The position numbers and the translations under genes are program-made. Below are positions 24,308 to 37,989 of a stretch of DNA of 64,000 nt, in pieces. How positions within the stretch are numbered: position 1 is the stretch's first letter; each line of letters opens with the position of its first letter. The stretch comes from Hippophae tibetana. Its lineage: Eukaryota > Streptophyta > Magnoliopsida > Rosales > Elaeagnaceae. A model generated the notes under the pieces. The model was not told the DNA's origin, did no database searches, and saw only the letters and a list, made by a program, of their open reading frames with translations. The DNA is taken from positions 20,259,659 to 20,323,658 of the forward strand of contig CM072811.1 in the NCBI GenBank assembly GCA_037013495.1. Direction: 5' to 3'.

Positions 24308-25198
24308 TAGAATGGATAAAACATGGATGACTATGGATAGAAGATCCAATGGATCTCAAAACGATGTGGAGAACTTTTTGAACTTTGCATCAGATAGTTT
24401 AGATGAACTGAATTGCATTCGATGCCCCTTGAAAGTGCAATAATATGGAAATCTGCAGCATTATGGAAGTAAGGAAACATTTGTATGAATATGGCATTAT
24501 GAGAGGATACAAAAATTAATACTAGCATGGTGAAGCTTTAGTCACTAACACTGCTAAATCTGAACCAACTGTAGTATTTCCTAATTTGAGTTAAGGAGAT
24601 GATGCTTTTGTTAATGCAGTAGAGATGTTGAAAAATGCTAGGTATGATGGTGGTGATGAAATGGGTGATGTTGAAAGTGAGTTGGATGTTGGCATTAAAC
24701 CATTGTACCCAGGATGCACACAATTTATTAAATTATCGGTGTTGATCACACTGTATAATTTCAAGGCTAAGTCTAGTTTATTGGATAAAAGTCTCACAAA
24801 GCTACTGACAATATTGGTTGATATATTATCAACTAATAATCTTATGACATCATCAATGTACGAGGTAAAACAAATCTTGGAGAACTGGGTTTAGATTATG
24901 AAAAGATTCATACATGTCCCAATGAATGCTTATTATATAGAAAATAGTATAAAGATGCTTCAACTTGTACAATTTATAAGGAATCAAGATGGAAAGTCAA
25001 AAAAGGAAGTTTTGAACCTAAGACTAATTTGCCTGCAAAGGTGCTTGGTACTTCCCCTAATTCAACATTTTAGAAGGATGTATAAAAGTAAGCAATCATC
25101 CAAGAATTTGACATGGCATCTACTATGAGAGAATATGATGGTACTTTGCGACATCCTTGTCATTCACCATCTTGAAAATTTGTAGAACATTCATGACT
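24308..25198 (+). pseudogene. tnp2: CACTA tnp2 transposase relic
   Basis: A second, plus-strand tnp2 fragment. It opens MDKTWMTMDRRSNGSQN near 24313 (transposase-associated domain), then PLYPGCTQFIKLSVLITLYN, SSMYEVKQIL, CPNECLLYRK (frame-shifted), LPAKVLGTSPNSTF-like sequence, and MREYDGTLRHPCHSPS near 25170. It has many stops and no TIRs. It is related to but clearly diverged from the tnp2 gene in the CACTA element to the left. It ends where the gypsy LTR begins. Confidence 0.8.
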
Positions 25199-25736
25199 TG
25201 TGACGGAGGATGGAAGCACGAATGCGTCAATAATATGAAATCACTTAGGAAATAAGAAAGATAGGAGCAAAGTTTATACTAGCCAGACTCACTCTCTGGC
25301 AAGAGGTCCTCGTATTTGTGTTATGAAACAAACACAAGAAAATTATTATCTAGGTAAGCACTTTAGCAAATTTAGAATAGGATAAGCCTAGCTATGTTAT
25401 CTATCCTTAGACGAGCACTCTAGCAACTCTAGAATAAGACTAGCCTAAAGATATTTCTCTATCTCACGAATAAGAGGACTTCAACTTCCAAACAGAAGAA
25501 AGAAGAACTATTCTTAAAAATTAGGAATGAGGGAAAAAAGAGAAAGAAAAGAACTTCTTTAATATAATTAATTTTTTTTTCTAAGATGTCTTATACAAGA
25601 CTAGGGTCTAGTTATTTAAAGTTGAAAAATCCCTAGAATAGTTCATAAAGTTTTCACGTGGGACTCCATTAATACAAACAAAACCTAAAGAAAAGAACCC
25701 TAAATAAAATAAGCTAGTTTATATTTTATTCCTACA
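25199..25736 (-). repeat. Probable 3' LTR of a Ty3/gypsy relic
   Basis: Reads TGTAGGAATAA at the 25736 end and ends CCGTCACA at 25199 on the minus strand, so TGT...ACA termini, 538 bp. It directly follows the integrase C-terminus on the minus strand, with a purine-rich TGGAGGAGA just before it. No partner LTR was found, so the ends are tentative. Confidence 0.5.
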
Positions 25737-25749
25737 TCTATTTGGTATT

Positions 25750-26710
25750 AGTCTCCTCCATTTGTTTTAAACTTGTCCCGAGTTTTCTTCTGGATAGAGT
25801 GTTTCTGGTGAATGGTAGTCATAAATATCTGATACATTAAATGTTGCTGAGATGACCATATCTTTGAGTAAGTCCACTATGTATGCATTATCATTGATTA
25901 TTTTTAATATTCTACGTGGACCATATTTCTTATTCTTTAGCTTGTTGTATGTACCAATTGGAAAATGTTCTTTTTGCAAAAATACCATCACCATGTCTCC
26001 TACTTGATAAAGTTTCTTTCTTTTGTGTTTGTCGATTGTTACTTTATACTTGGCATTGGACTCTATAAGCTTTTATTTTACTTCTGAATGAATAGTTTGA
26101 ATCTTATTTGCCATTTCTTCGGAACCCTTGCTTCTCTCATGAATCCTTGGATGATTAACCAAATCAAGTGTATGCTTTGGGGCTTTTACATATAAAACTT
26201 TCAATAGAGTCTTGCCAGTTGAACTACACATAGTATTGTTAAAGGCAAACTTATCTTCTGCGAGAGTAAGGTCCCATTGCTTTGGTTTGTTGCTACAGAG
26301 ACAACGAATCATGTTACCAAGTGTTCAATTCATTACTTCTATTTAACCACCAATTTGAGGATGTGCAGTGCTACTGAAGTTGAGCAATGTATCAAAGTGT
26401 GCCCATAATGTCCTCCAAAAATGAGAAAGAAACTTTATGTCTTGATCTGAAGTAATTGACTATGGAACTCCATGTAGACGAACCATCTCTTTGAAAAAGA
26501 GTTTTGCAATATTCGACGCATCTGTAGTTTTGTGACATGGGATAAAATGAATCATTTTGGAAAACCTATCAACAACAACAAAGAAAAATAAGTTCTAATT
26601 ACAGAGCCAAGTCTTATATTACCCACCAAGATAAAGCCCCCAAGTAATCTTCTTACGAGTCACTGCTTTCCTTCATAGTCTTTACAAGCAAGGTATTCAG
26701 ATCTAGACCA
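25750..26710 (-). pseudogene. Ty3/gypsy integrase relic
   Basis: The minus strand shows integrase core pieces (about 26640-26330, frame-shifted) and NKPKQWDLTLAEDKFAFNN. The C-terminal region has [20 protein letters not shown] and [13 protein letters not shown], diagnostic of plant chromovirus-like gypsy polyproteins. Reverse transcriptase and RNase H are absent, since the homology stops near 26710. Stops and frameshifts are present. Confidence 0.8.
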
Positions 26711-27239
26711 ATGTTTCAATAACTTCAGTCACATAAGTAATGAAACCCGTTAACCTAGTACCTAAAACATTAGCAGAATAACACAAGTGAAAATGTGTTT
26801 CCCATAGAAAATTCAATAATGAATAACCTTAACTAGATAATTTAATAATATATCAAATAAATCAAAATCAACTAGCAATCTTAGAACAATTAATTTAAGT
26901 GCAATATCTAAAATATTGTAGGCTTGTTAATCAATTAAATACGACTACAAACTTTTTGACAAATTACTAAATGAAAAAGGTTACATGAACATTTTTTGTA
27001 AAATAAGAGAGAGATTAAGATGAAAAGAATAATGTTATTGTGTGGTTAATAAATTTGGGTGTTTTGGTTTGTTTAAATAGAATATTTTGAAGCCCTAGGT
27101 CAAAGCAATATTATTATTTTTTCCATTAAATTAGTTAAAAATGTTTTAAAGAATGAGGACAATGTAGTAGTAAACCAATTTGATTCGAGTTAGAAATAAG
27201 TTTTAAAATAGAAGCCTTAGTCTCTCAATCGATCAAACA
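26711..27239. other. AT-rich DNA
   Basis: Nothing recognisable. Confidence 0.5.
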
Positions 27240-27720
27240 CATTGTTTTATTGATTGATCCAATACTACAATCAAAACATGCTCGATCAATTCAATCAATT
27301 CTTCATTGATCTAGGGTAATAAATAATTAATTCTAACCTTGTTAGATCAATCTAGGTAATTAATCGATCAATATAGTGATCAATCGATCGACCATTAATT
27401 ACTTAATCAATGTAATCAATTAAATAACTAATTCAGGACTTTTTAAACTAAGGATATTGATTCTTGATCGATCTACACATCACAATTAATATAAACACTT
27501 CTCGATCAATCGAGTAACCTTGGTTCAAAAATTTCTATATATATAATATGAAATCTAACATGCATAAGAACAAAGATACCTTATATGTGTTTGTTAGAGC
27601 TTAATAGTTTCTTTGGCCTGAAATATTCTTGAAAAAAAAACCTAGAAACTAAAATTACATTTGTATATTTTGTTCACGAATATTTCCAACACTCATATAA
27701 ACCTTACATAATGCCATACT
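27240..27720 (-). repeat. TCGATC-rich LTR-like fragment
   Basis: Many TCGATC/GATCGA words. The 27490-27715 part matches 20800-21000 and 21590-21780 (ACCTAGAAACTAAAATTACATTTG, here described by its core AGAAACTAAAATTACATT) and, reversed, 36730-36900. I read it as one more copy of the same long LTR. Confidence 0.6.
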
Positions 27721-27899
27721 TGTCACTAGAAAACTTGATATTGTTGATCATTTCGAACTCGAAGTTAGTCCGTTGACAACAATGGAGGAATGTGTCATTT
27801 CCTTATCAAACATTCTAATTTTATCTTTCAAGGTAGTAACCAAGTCTTCCATTTTTCTTGAGGAAGGATTCAAGATAAGTAGCCGAATTATTAAGAATT

Positions 27900-29495
27900 A
27901 TGACTCTCTTATGAAGTTGTTAAATCTCAACATCCTTTATGGTGAAATAGTGAGTCAAATATTCCTTTGAGTTATCAATAATAGTTATATGCCTTTTTAA
28001 CTGATCAATTTCATTCTCTTGATCAAAGGTAGGGGTATGATTGACTAGGGGTTGAGTAGCTTTACTAGAAGTAAAAACCTTCATGTAAATCATCATATCT
28101 CTCATGTTTTTGTCATTCAATCGAGGACTTTCTTCCCTCTAAAGGTTTCTTGAACTGGTAAATCTTGCGTTGTCTTTCATCAAGGCTTTCCACATTCTTT
28201 TTCTTATCTCTTTCAAACAATATGCTCCAATAGAGCATTATAGGATTCAAGAATTTTTCCTACTCATATTTAGTTGTCTTCTCTTGAACATATGATGTAG
28301 TAGTTAAAGGATTGACTTCACAACTAGAAGCAACAAAGACCAAAAAATTAGTGTCATCCTCATCATCACTATTGGTATTGTTCGAAATAGTAACCTTAAC
28401 TTTCATAGCACATTTTTTCACATGATTTTTTTTTAAAACACTTGGCATCAATATGACTAGAATTCCCATATTTGAAGCATTGAATCTTTTTAAGTGCCCT
28501 TTTTGTTTTCTTAGATTCATCATCTGAATATCATCAATTTTTATTGATTTTGAACCTTTAGAGCTTGAACTATCCTGTCTGTTACCCCCAAATGATGGTT
28601 TCTTCTTTCTAAAGAATCTTGTGAATCTTTGTGCAAGCAAAGACATCTCTTCCTCTTTAGGATCAAATTGATAATTAATAGAAGTGACAATTATATCAAT
28701 ATTGGGACCACTTTCATGAGCATTCTTGAGGGCCAAATTCTTTCCCTTCCCAAAAAAAAAGCTACTTTTTCCATGGCAATAAGTGGTGAATTTCAAGGAC
28801 TTATAGATCCTCGACTAGCTCATTTAAAGTAACCTATCGGGTTTGTACATTGATTCGATCGTAGTGACCTTGGAAAGAAACCAATAAGGTAGACTGGTAA
28901 CGATCTTCTCAATTTATTTTTCTTCACTAATGAGCCTACCCTAATTGTAAGAACTATTGACAATATTAGAGAATTGTACATAAAACTTGTCAAAAGTTTC
29001 ATCTTACAAAATGCACAACTCAATGTCTCTATTTAATTTTAGGATTTTGGATCTTTTTACAATATATGTTCCTTCAAGAGTTGTCTCCGGAATGTCGCAT
29101 ACTTGTTTGGATGTAGTATAGCTCTAGCTCTGTATCTTTATGTACTCATCAGATGACACAACCTTAATAATAGCATATAAACCCTTAGTATTACATTCAG
29201 ACTCCTTCCTGTCTTCCTTGGTCCATTCAATCATCGATTTAGGAATCACAAAACTATTGGAAAAGGTTTTAGTTTGGTAAGTTTAGCCATTTTCAACAAG
29301 GAACCAAACATGGTCTTCTTGGGACCATAAAAATGTCTTCATTTTCAATTTTCAAGAGGTGTAGTTTAGCCCATTGAAAAATGGAGGTCAACCAACATTA
29401 TCTCCTTCTCCTCAATCCATTGGAGAGAAATTGTATGTGAAAAATGAGTTAATAGAATCAACACCAGAGTGGTTAAGCCTAAAAGGATACACCCA
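27900..29495 (-). pseudogene. gag: Copia (long-LTR type) gag relic
   Basis: Minus strand from the PBS: a region like WTKEDRKESECNTKGLYAI (about 29215), ETTLEGTYIVKRSK (about 29070), CILQDETFDKFYVQ (about 29000), ESMYKPDRLL, EEEMSLLAQRFTRFFRKK (about 28650) and a zinc knuckle CFKYGNSSHIDAKC (about 28470). Its second Cys has become Tyr. It is followed by an acidic NSDDEDDTN stretch. This is the gag layout of plant copia elements with long LTRs (SIRE-like). Several frameshifts; pol is missing. Confidence 0.75.
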
Positions 29496-29506
29496 CTCTG
29501 ATACCA
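29496..29506 (-). promoter_or_regulatory. Primer-binding site
   Basis: On the minus strand TGGTATCAGAG, complementary to the 3' end of initiator methionine tRNA, the usual copia primer. It lies immediately upstream of the gag relic. Confidence 0.8.
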
Positions 29507-30700
29507 ATTGAAAAAGTTTAAGACTCGGTACAATACTAGAGTAAGGAGATACATACTCCTTAACAACTCAACGCTAACTCACACAAATAGAAAATAATAT
29601 GCTTAAATAGATAACGCATTAGAAGAAAAGATAAAATATTATTAGATAAGCATATAACTTTTCACAAAAGATATTATATAACCAATAGAAAGTAGGAACA
29701 TAGTTAGCACTTTCTAATTAGAGTTTAAACTACAGTATGTTATATCATACACACTTTAAACTTTGATTGTACTAACACAACATAGGATTATGCATAACGA
29801 GTGATGTAACGAGGTGAACCCATATAGAGATCGTATCTATGTGGTAACATCTTTGAATTTCTTAAGGTAACCACTCAGTAGCAAATAATTCATTAATCAA
29901 CAACGTACTTACAACTCTGAAAGAAAAAAAAACCACTATTACCTCTATCAATTGAGACCTCACTCCAAATTACCTATTACTATACTTGCTTGCTACTTTA
30001 GTACTAGTTCAATAAATGAAACTAGCTCTCTTTCATAGCCAATACCACTCAAAGTGGGGTGATCATTAGTCATAGATAGTAATGCAAAATATTTATTGAA
30101 TAAGAAACATTGAGGATCACTCTCAATAAGGCACCAAAGGACACAATGTCCTCCATATAACTCAAATATTGTGCAAGAGACACCCAAAAAAACCACATAT
30201 ACATACAAACTATGATTTGATAACTAACTCTACAAATAACCCACACTTAAATGTAAGCTCTCCAAAATGATTTCAAAAATAGATATAAATCTCAATGTGA
30301 ATTTCGGTAGAGTTTTGGTACTAAAAACATAGGTAAATAGTTGAGACGAGTAATAGGTATTTACAGAATCTCGATCGGTCACATCGTCAGCCACCTTGCC
30401 AAAAGTGGTGGTGAGGGTGGTAACGAGCTTGTTGGCGTGGTACTAAAAAAAATATTTTTTGTTTTCAAAAATATCGAGTAAATCCACAAATACTCATACC
30501 CAAAATGAATCAATAACACTAGTGACAATGTTGGTTCACTTGCATGATCACTCATCCAAAACTATGACTATCAACCTAGCATGCACACTACGACAACTAA
30601 CACCTATGGTGTGTGTAAACATACTCACATACAAAGTGTATCTAATTATGTGTGTGTATGTATTAATTACTAATTAATAGTAACTCACTTTACATAGAAA
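29507..30700 (-). repeat. Probable 5' LTR of the gag relic (outer end uncertain)
   Basis: By position, the sequence upstream of the PBS must be the 5' LTR. It contains an ATTCAATAAAT poly(A)-like word on the minus strand near 30100. No second copy was found to fix its outer boundary; about 1.1 kb would suit the family. Confidence 0.4.
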
Positions 30701-32469
30701 AAAGACAAATACACTAAATAAAATAAACAGACATATTTTATACACGAGAATCCAACACACATGAACGAGTACAATGGGACTTACAATTAGAATTATTGAT
30801 TTTTTTTCTTTTGCATAAGAGAACTCCTAATGATCATGGTGAGCTGCCATATTTCTTAATTAACCAATAATTTCCTATATCGGGCTTGAAGTCAATTAAT
30901 TAACAAACTTAAAGAAAATAAATAAATCATCTAATTTTACACAAATTAATGCAATTAAATTAAATTCTTGTTCATAAATACATAACCAAGCACAGATAAT
31001 GTGTCTAACACTTAGATCTATCTTTAATCATAAATTAAGATTTGTTCTATCAATAATTTATGATTAAAGATATCAAGAAATGTGAAGAAGAAATAAATCA
31101 ACTTTTATTAAACTAAATCATAAAACTGCTCTTCCACTCATGGAGTAGAACTAAAATCTCATACATAAAATTTAGTCTAATATAATTAAATTATTTTTGA
31201 AATTAATTCAATTATAAAAGATATATTCTGAATAAAATAAATAAAAATACCCCATTTTGATCTATGATATCCAAATCCTTGAATTCGTTGATCCCTATCT
31301 TCAAATCCTTGGAAACACTTCACAAATGAGAGTTTTCTCTCTAAATTCTATGTTATGGAATGATAATTTTGGCTAACAGTGGCTATTTGTATTTAAGATA
31401 GGTTTTAGAGTGTATTTACAAGTTAGGTTTTGAAAAAGAATGACTAAAACACGTCATGTACGCATACTAGAGTTTCTGACCATTAAAAGCAAGTAGATCA
31501 TAGCATATACTTTTTTGCACTGCAATGCGATACAAAAGTCAAATCCTGTAGTACTACCTGAGACACCTGTGCCACGACATGCTTATGTTTTCACCTTGGT
31601 GTAAGTTGAAATCCTTGAATCGTAAAATGTTGTCAGAAGCCTTTGTGCTATGGCATGACTTTTTCTAGGTCGTAACACAAAAATTCAACTTAATTTTATA
31701 TGGAATTCGAGAGTCCCTTACCATGACATGCTTTTTTCTCTACTATGGTGTGCACTGGTTTTATGAGTTTTGATATTATGGTTCGTTTTGACTTGTCTAA
31801 GTTTCCATTTCTTCCCCCGTTTTCACTTGTTTTTGCTTTTTTTTGTCCAAGATTTTTCCAAAAGCACAATAACCTACAAAACACAAAAATACCTTCCAAA
31901 ATAACATAATTCTAAAATAAAAAATGAAATTAACACTTAAAAAATAGCAAATTATAGGTCAAAATAATGTTAATCAAATTTTCCAAACCTACATATTTTG
32001 CTATTCTTTAAGCAAAACAAAAATGAAAAGGACAATTAACAATATTAAAAACAAAATTACAAACTTAAATCAAAAACATTTCTTGTGCTTTAGTTTCTTT
32101 TAGTTCATAATTAAAGCTCAAGAACAAGTTCATCCAACATCTCAACACATTAAAGTTTATCGTGCAAATCAATTTCAAATCATAAATCAATGCCTTATTA
32201 CTCAAACATATCAACATTAATTCCCTAAAACTATTTGTATGATTCATAATTCACTTTGACTCTATACCTCACAAGATATATTCTTAATATCATATCGATC
32301 GTATGAATTCAAGAACTCAATAAAATATATGAAAACAAAATTTATGTAAAGAAGAAAGCAAATAAGTCAGCATATGTTTATAAATAATAAAAAGGCTCAA
32401 ATAAATAGATCTAATGAATAAAATCAAATGTTAGGATTATGAAGACACCACATTAGTCATATCATACTC
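30701..32469. other. No gene; possible gypsy leader remnants
   Basis: AT-rich, with a slightly GC-richer stretch at 31440-31830 containing repeated words around CATGACATGC and TGCTATGGCATG. I cannot assign it. The gypsy protease relic to the right suggests it may be element DNA. Confidence 0.35.
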
Positions 32470-32990
32470 TTAAGTAAGCAATATCAAGTATGTGCCCATA
32501 CATAAATAGAATGCATTTGACTTCAAACAATTATTTTTCTACTATCTTGCAATAGTCATTTCATGGTTAAACTCCTATTATGGACATTAACAATATTTTT
32601 GGTTATGGCCATGAATAGGCTACCAAATAGAATAGTATGATCCTTGTCTATAGATGGATTTTCTTGTATATCCAACATAATAAAATCCACAAGTATAATT
32701 AGCTTATCTACCTATACAAACAAATCCATAATCATGCCTTTCAGATATTTAACATACCTACAAGCTAATTGAAAGGATATGGTTATGGGTTATAACTCCC
32801 CAAAACTTAGTTGCAAGTATATTAAGTAAGGAATTAGGTTAATACTTGCACCTAAATCTAGCATAATCAACGAACCTTCATCCAACATTCTCTAGCAAAA
32901 GCTCTACATCCAATGAAACAGGCTAAAGTATTTTTCATGCGACCTTAAAAAGATTGTTTTTTCTTTGTATGATTATTGTATGGTCTACTT
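32470..32990 (-). pseudogene. Ty3/gypsy protease relic
   Basis: The minus strand reads MLDEGSLIMLDLGASINLIP near 32860, the retropepsin site of Athila-like gypsy elements (relatives have LDLGASIN). It continues with LQLSFGEL, ITISFQLACR, MDLFV and LVDFIMLDIQENP. Several stops; no RT nearby. A short isolated relic. Confidence 0.7.
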
Positions 32991-33689
32991 GAATACATTA
33001 AGAGAGTTTTATATATGTGTGGCCAGTTTTGGATAAAATTCTTTGTTTATTCTTACTCATAAATTTTTTTTAATGGCTAGGAAAAATTCTATTAAGATTT
33101 AGAGCTCTTTATTCAAATTATGAGTTTCCATGAAGACACAACAACCTCTAAATTTTGCATGAGAGGGATTTGGTGGAATTTACATTTTCCAAATTCATTT
33201 AGAAATGGACTTCTTACTCTAACAATTAGTTTTCTTTAGCTATGTTTACTAGTGTTCTTATTTTGTAATTAACTAGTTACTATAACATAACAAGTGTGTG
33301 TGAGGGGATGTATTATCTCCATGGATTTTGTTATATGCGTGATTTATTCATTCAGTGTTAATTTATCATTTGTTTTAAAGACTAGTTGTTGTAATATTAT
33401 TTCTCATTTTTTTTGTTTCATGTAATGTTGTTTGAGCTAATAAGCTTTAATCATTACATATATTTTTTATTTATAAAAAAATATTCAATTAACTAAAAAA
33501 TGTGCAATTAATAATTCTGTAAAGTTTTGACCCATTTAGGCCAGCTCATTTGTATTTTGTTTGGATTTGGGCTCACCTTTGATAGCTCAAATTAAATTTA
33601 TATTAAGCTAGAGTTAGATCAATTTGAACTGGGTTAGTTCAAACTAGTTCGAACTGGCCCAACTCGAATGAATTGTCACCCTTAGGTGT
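32991..33689. other. AT-rich DNA
   Basis: Nothing recognised. A run of GAACTGG / AGTTCGAACT repeats sits near 33620-33660. Confidence 0.5.
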
Positions 33690-34160
33690 TATACTCATGG
33701 TATTTCTTTCTTCATCAACTTTTAGGCAAAGAGCATTAGAAAAATTAAAATGTGACCCCAAAGGAACATAATAATATTGGCATCCATCATGTCATACTTC
33801 TTGAGTATCTTCATCAAATAACTCTTTTGTGTTACTAACAATTTACTAGTTGTGATGTCTCTTTCTCGTTTACACCATTTGAATTTATATTAGTTCCACT
33901 ATTCTTAAGGTTATTAATGGTTTCATTTTCATTAAAAATCATATCCCAATTAATAATTGTCTTTTTTATACCAGGACACCATAATTTATAGCCTTTAACT
34001 CCCTCAAGATACCCCCAAAAAATGAAGTACGACGTTTTCTTGGCTATTATTTTTTTTTTCTTGCAATGGTAGTAGATATTCTATTTAAGTCACTTTTCAC
34101 ACTCCAATTTGGTTTTATTAATTTAATGGATTATATATCACTTTGTATCTACCATTGTAA
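33690..34160 (-). pseudogene. pol: Copia integrase and RT fragments joined
   Basis: On the minus strand, about 34020-33830 gives GYLEGVKGYKLWCPG then KKTIINWDMIFNENE, the integrase C-terminal region of copia elements. Shortly after, about 33780-33700 gives PLGSHFNFSNALCLKVDEER, which belongs to the RT/RNase H connection. The RT core between them is missing, so an internal deletion joined the two. Confidence 0.7.
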
Positions 34161-36729
34161 TGAGGTACTATGCATTTTCTTGTATTTATGGGTTACCTTA
34201 TTGTTACAAGAAACAATGGAACCTTTGATGATTCCTTTATAAAAGCATTTTATCATAGATTTTTAGTCAAGAATGTGGATAATATTCCTTATTTTCTTGG
34301 GGTTTATTTTCTCCCCACTCCACAAGCCCTATTTTTCACCTAGCATAAATACATTTTTGACCTTTTTGTTCGTACTCATTTGGAGGGGTACAATATTTTA
34401 GTGGTAGCGTTATTAAACAAAAGGTATTGATTTAGACCCATATTATCAAACTAGCACATAAGTAATTCCTTCATTCAACAAAATGCATGGTAATGGTTTA
34501 ATTTATTCATTTTTTAAAATCTAATTTATAGAAGGACAATTTTATCTTTATAAAAATATTTATTATTTTATGTCTTCTCTAATATTTATTTTTTCCATTT
34601 CAATATGACAACAACTCTATCTACTGTAGCAATCATGTCATCCTCTATCATCTTTTTTGTCCTATCCTTAACAACATCTCATTCTTTCACCCATCAAATA
34701 CCCTTCATTTTGCTATAAAACAATCCAAAAATAATTGTTTTATCAAAATCAAAGTTAGAAAACTACCAACTTGTTGAAACATCATCTCTCTCAATTATTG
34801 TGAATATCGTTAGCTCATTTCCTTCAATCATTTTGATCCCTTTATTCTTTTTCTACCACCTTGTGTTCGATCAAAGCTACTTTAACCTTAAATTTGTTCA
34901 AATATAAGGTGATCAAAAAGGATGAAGGGGTGTGTGATTAAAGGGAATAAGCTAGTGATAGTAGCAATCAAGGACAAAGATGGATACTACAATTAGGTTG
35001 GTCATGGCCTACCTAAAGATTGAGTAAAAAATATAGCTATGGATTATTCTACAATAAATAGTGAAAGTTGGTTGAGTAACTAAGAAATAAAGCAATATCA
35101 GGGGTAGGAACTAGAGGATGATAAAAGTTGATGATAATTACTAGGATGGTATGAAATATTTTTGTATTGAACTAAACAAAAAAAATAAAAGAATACATAA
35201 AATAATAAATATTTCATAAAGATAAAATTATCCTTTCATAAATTAGTTTTTTTAAAAGATTGGAATATGGTTGTACTTTTTTAAAATGGGAGACTATTAG
35301 CACATTAGTTTGATAATATGGAGGAGGGTATAGTGTGAAAATGATGTAAGGGATTATAAGTGTTGACAATTTTTATGGGCAAAACATTTATTTGTAAACT
35401 AGATTTTAGCCTCGTTATAAGTCTATCAAGCTAAGCCATAGAAATGTTTGAGTTTGAGATAGATATATTTCAATCATATCTTGCATAATAGAGGTGGCAC
35501 ACTTCCGTCCAATCCATTTTTTTAAAACTTTAATAAATCAGACTAAACACGTATTCTTATAAAACCAGACTGGATTAAACCAGTTAAACTAAGAAAATTT
35601 GGTTTGGTATCAGTTTTAGTTGCTTAGTATAAATGTAAACAAAGTTTAATGTATAAAACATATAGGTACTACAGATGTTATCCGTTAGCTCAGTAGAGAT
35701 CAACATTGTTAATTTATTTGTAGGTGCAGGTTACAATCATTGTTTCTAATTTTTTATTAATTTTGATTAAATTCTTGAAATGAACAAAAAAAAGTAATTT
35801 CTCAGCTTGAACATGAGACCATTAACATGAATAATATCAAAATTCCCACTGTTCCATGTTGTTTTCAATGATATATAATATATAATTTAATTAAATATAA
35901 GAGTTAAATCGTTTTGGTCTAATTTAATAGGATTAAAAAATTTATAAACTGAGCCTGACCAAAATATGTGATAAATCAAATCAAACCATACAATGTAATC
36001 CAATTTTTCAATTCGGTTTGGTTTAACCATTTATTTGTCCACTCCTACTTCATAACTATCACATTAATGTTGCACTTGTATATTTACTTACACATATTCA
36101 CTATACTAAGAATTATTGTTTGTGCTAAAAGTTGCTTTAGTCAATCGATAGACTAAGAGTATCAATTGATTGCGGTTGCCAATCAATCGAGCTTTTATTT
36201 ACCCCTATCGAGTCCCTCTAGTGTTTTTTTTGCATTTAATCGATTGATTGACTTTGAATACTATTAGTTCAAAATTATCAACGCATATCGATCGGTCAAT
36301 CAAGCAAGTATTAACGTGATTTAAAAATTCTCCTTTAACTTGATATATATGTGAAATTACATAATACCCCAATTTTAATTAAGTGTTTTAAAATATCATG
36401 AGGGTAATTTAATTTTTTTATTGATATTTAGATTTAGGATGTCAAAATTCTTTATATATACCTTGTCTCACTTTAAAATGAACATAACATTTTTTTGGAA
36501 AGTCATTGTTGTCTTCTTTTTGCTTTATTAATCTACAACTATTCTTGTCATATTTAGTTTTAGATATTATGAATTGATATTATTGATACATAAATCATTA
36601 CCTAGATTACTACTTTATTATATGTTTTAGAAATCTTCATTCCATGCATGTTGGTCTATATTTTGAATTAAGATCAGTATTTGTTCCTTAATGGAATCCA
36701 TATAGAATGCACATGGGAACTTGCACTTT
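34161..36729. other. AT-rich DNA with decayed element sequence
   Basis: No reliable gene. TCGATC words appear at 36130-36310. Part of 34160-34330 may be decayed integrase on the minus strand. Confidence 0.4.
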
Positions 36730-37958
36730 TGTAATAACCCTTGCAAGGTTTGTGAGTGTTTGTGATATTTGTGAACAAAATATTTGTATGTAATATTAGT
36801 TTTTAGGTCAACGATCACATCTAAAGTGTATCTCTATTCTCATGCACATTACATTTCATATTAGACACATAGGAACATTGTTCAAATATGTCACTTGATC
36901 GATTGAGTGGTGACTAGATCGATTAAGCTTAATTAAAACTGGTTGAATTAATTTTTAATATGACAAGATTGATCAAAGCATTAATTCGATCGATCAAACA
37001 CTAGATTGATTAAGATTAATGACAAGATGGATCCATTTATTTCTAAATTAAATAATTTTTTTTCTAGATCAATACAAATTTAACTAGATTAATTTAACTG
37101 TTCATAGTCGATTGATTATGCTTAACTAGATCGATCGAGATAAGTTTAGATCAATCAAGCGGCCAGGTTTTCAAATTTCACCTAATTTTTAATGGAGCCG
37201 ATTAGTATTTTTACTATATTTCCTTATGCTTTTAAGCTTTATTAAATACTTTTAAGAATAGATTTGTAATATACCTTGACTTGTGATTTCTACTCATGCT
37301 ATTTAATCATATTATTGGCTCACAATTTTGTTAACCACATTCAAGCATTCTTTTCTACATCTTACTTTCTCTTTCATTGTTTTGCAAAAAAACAAAATTG
37401 AGTAGGATTTTTCATTGAATTAATTTATCAAACATTTTTTTTATCTAATGATCTATTAAATTATCTAGTTAGGGTTATATATTATTGAATCTACTCCAGG
37501 TCACACACTTGCACTTGTGTTATTGTGTTAATCTTTCATGTACTGGTTGAATGGGTTTGATTAACTCATATGACTCAAGTTCATCAGAACGTTGGTCTAG
37601 ATCTGAAAACCTTTCCTATAGAGACTATGATGAAAGCAGTGGCTTATAAGTAGATTACTTGGGGGAATTACATTAGTTCGTAGTTTGATTCGTAGTCTTA
37701 TAATTCAACCTTATTTTTCATAGTGGATAGTTCGACGATCTGTGGATTGGTTGTTTTTCTCTTATGTCATTGGTGTGGTTTAAATTGTTTCCACATAAAA
37801 ATCTCCTGTGTCAATCTTTATATTTCTACATTACTTTATTTACACGTGATTAAATGTCTAGTCATTTTGTGCATTTTTAATTTTTTATATTTCTGTTGAT
37901 TATCTTTTCACAACCCTCGCTAGCTAACATGATCCGTAACTATTTTTTTTCTCTCAAT
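36730..37958 (+). repeat. Probable 5' LTR of a long-LTR copia relic
   Basis: Immediately precedes a PBS-like site and gag. The 36740-37170 part matches the reverse of 27240-27720 (GTGAACAAAATAT, then CATGCACATTACATTTCATA, then TCGATC words). The right part (TTTCCACATAAAAATCTCC...GTGTCAATCTT near 37790) has the look of SIRE-type LTR ends. The outer boundary is not fixed. Confidence 0.55.
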
Positions 37959-37972
37959 TGGCATCAAGCAGG
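37959..37972 (+). promoter_or_regulatory. Decayed primer-binding site
   Basis: TGGCATCAAGCAGG, a near match to the methionine-tRNA primer site TGGTATCAGAGCAGG with one base lost. Confidence 0.6.
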
Positions 37973-37989
37973 TCACTAGATACACTTAG

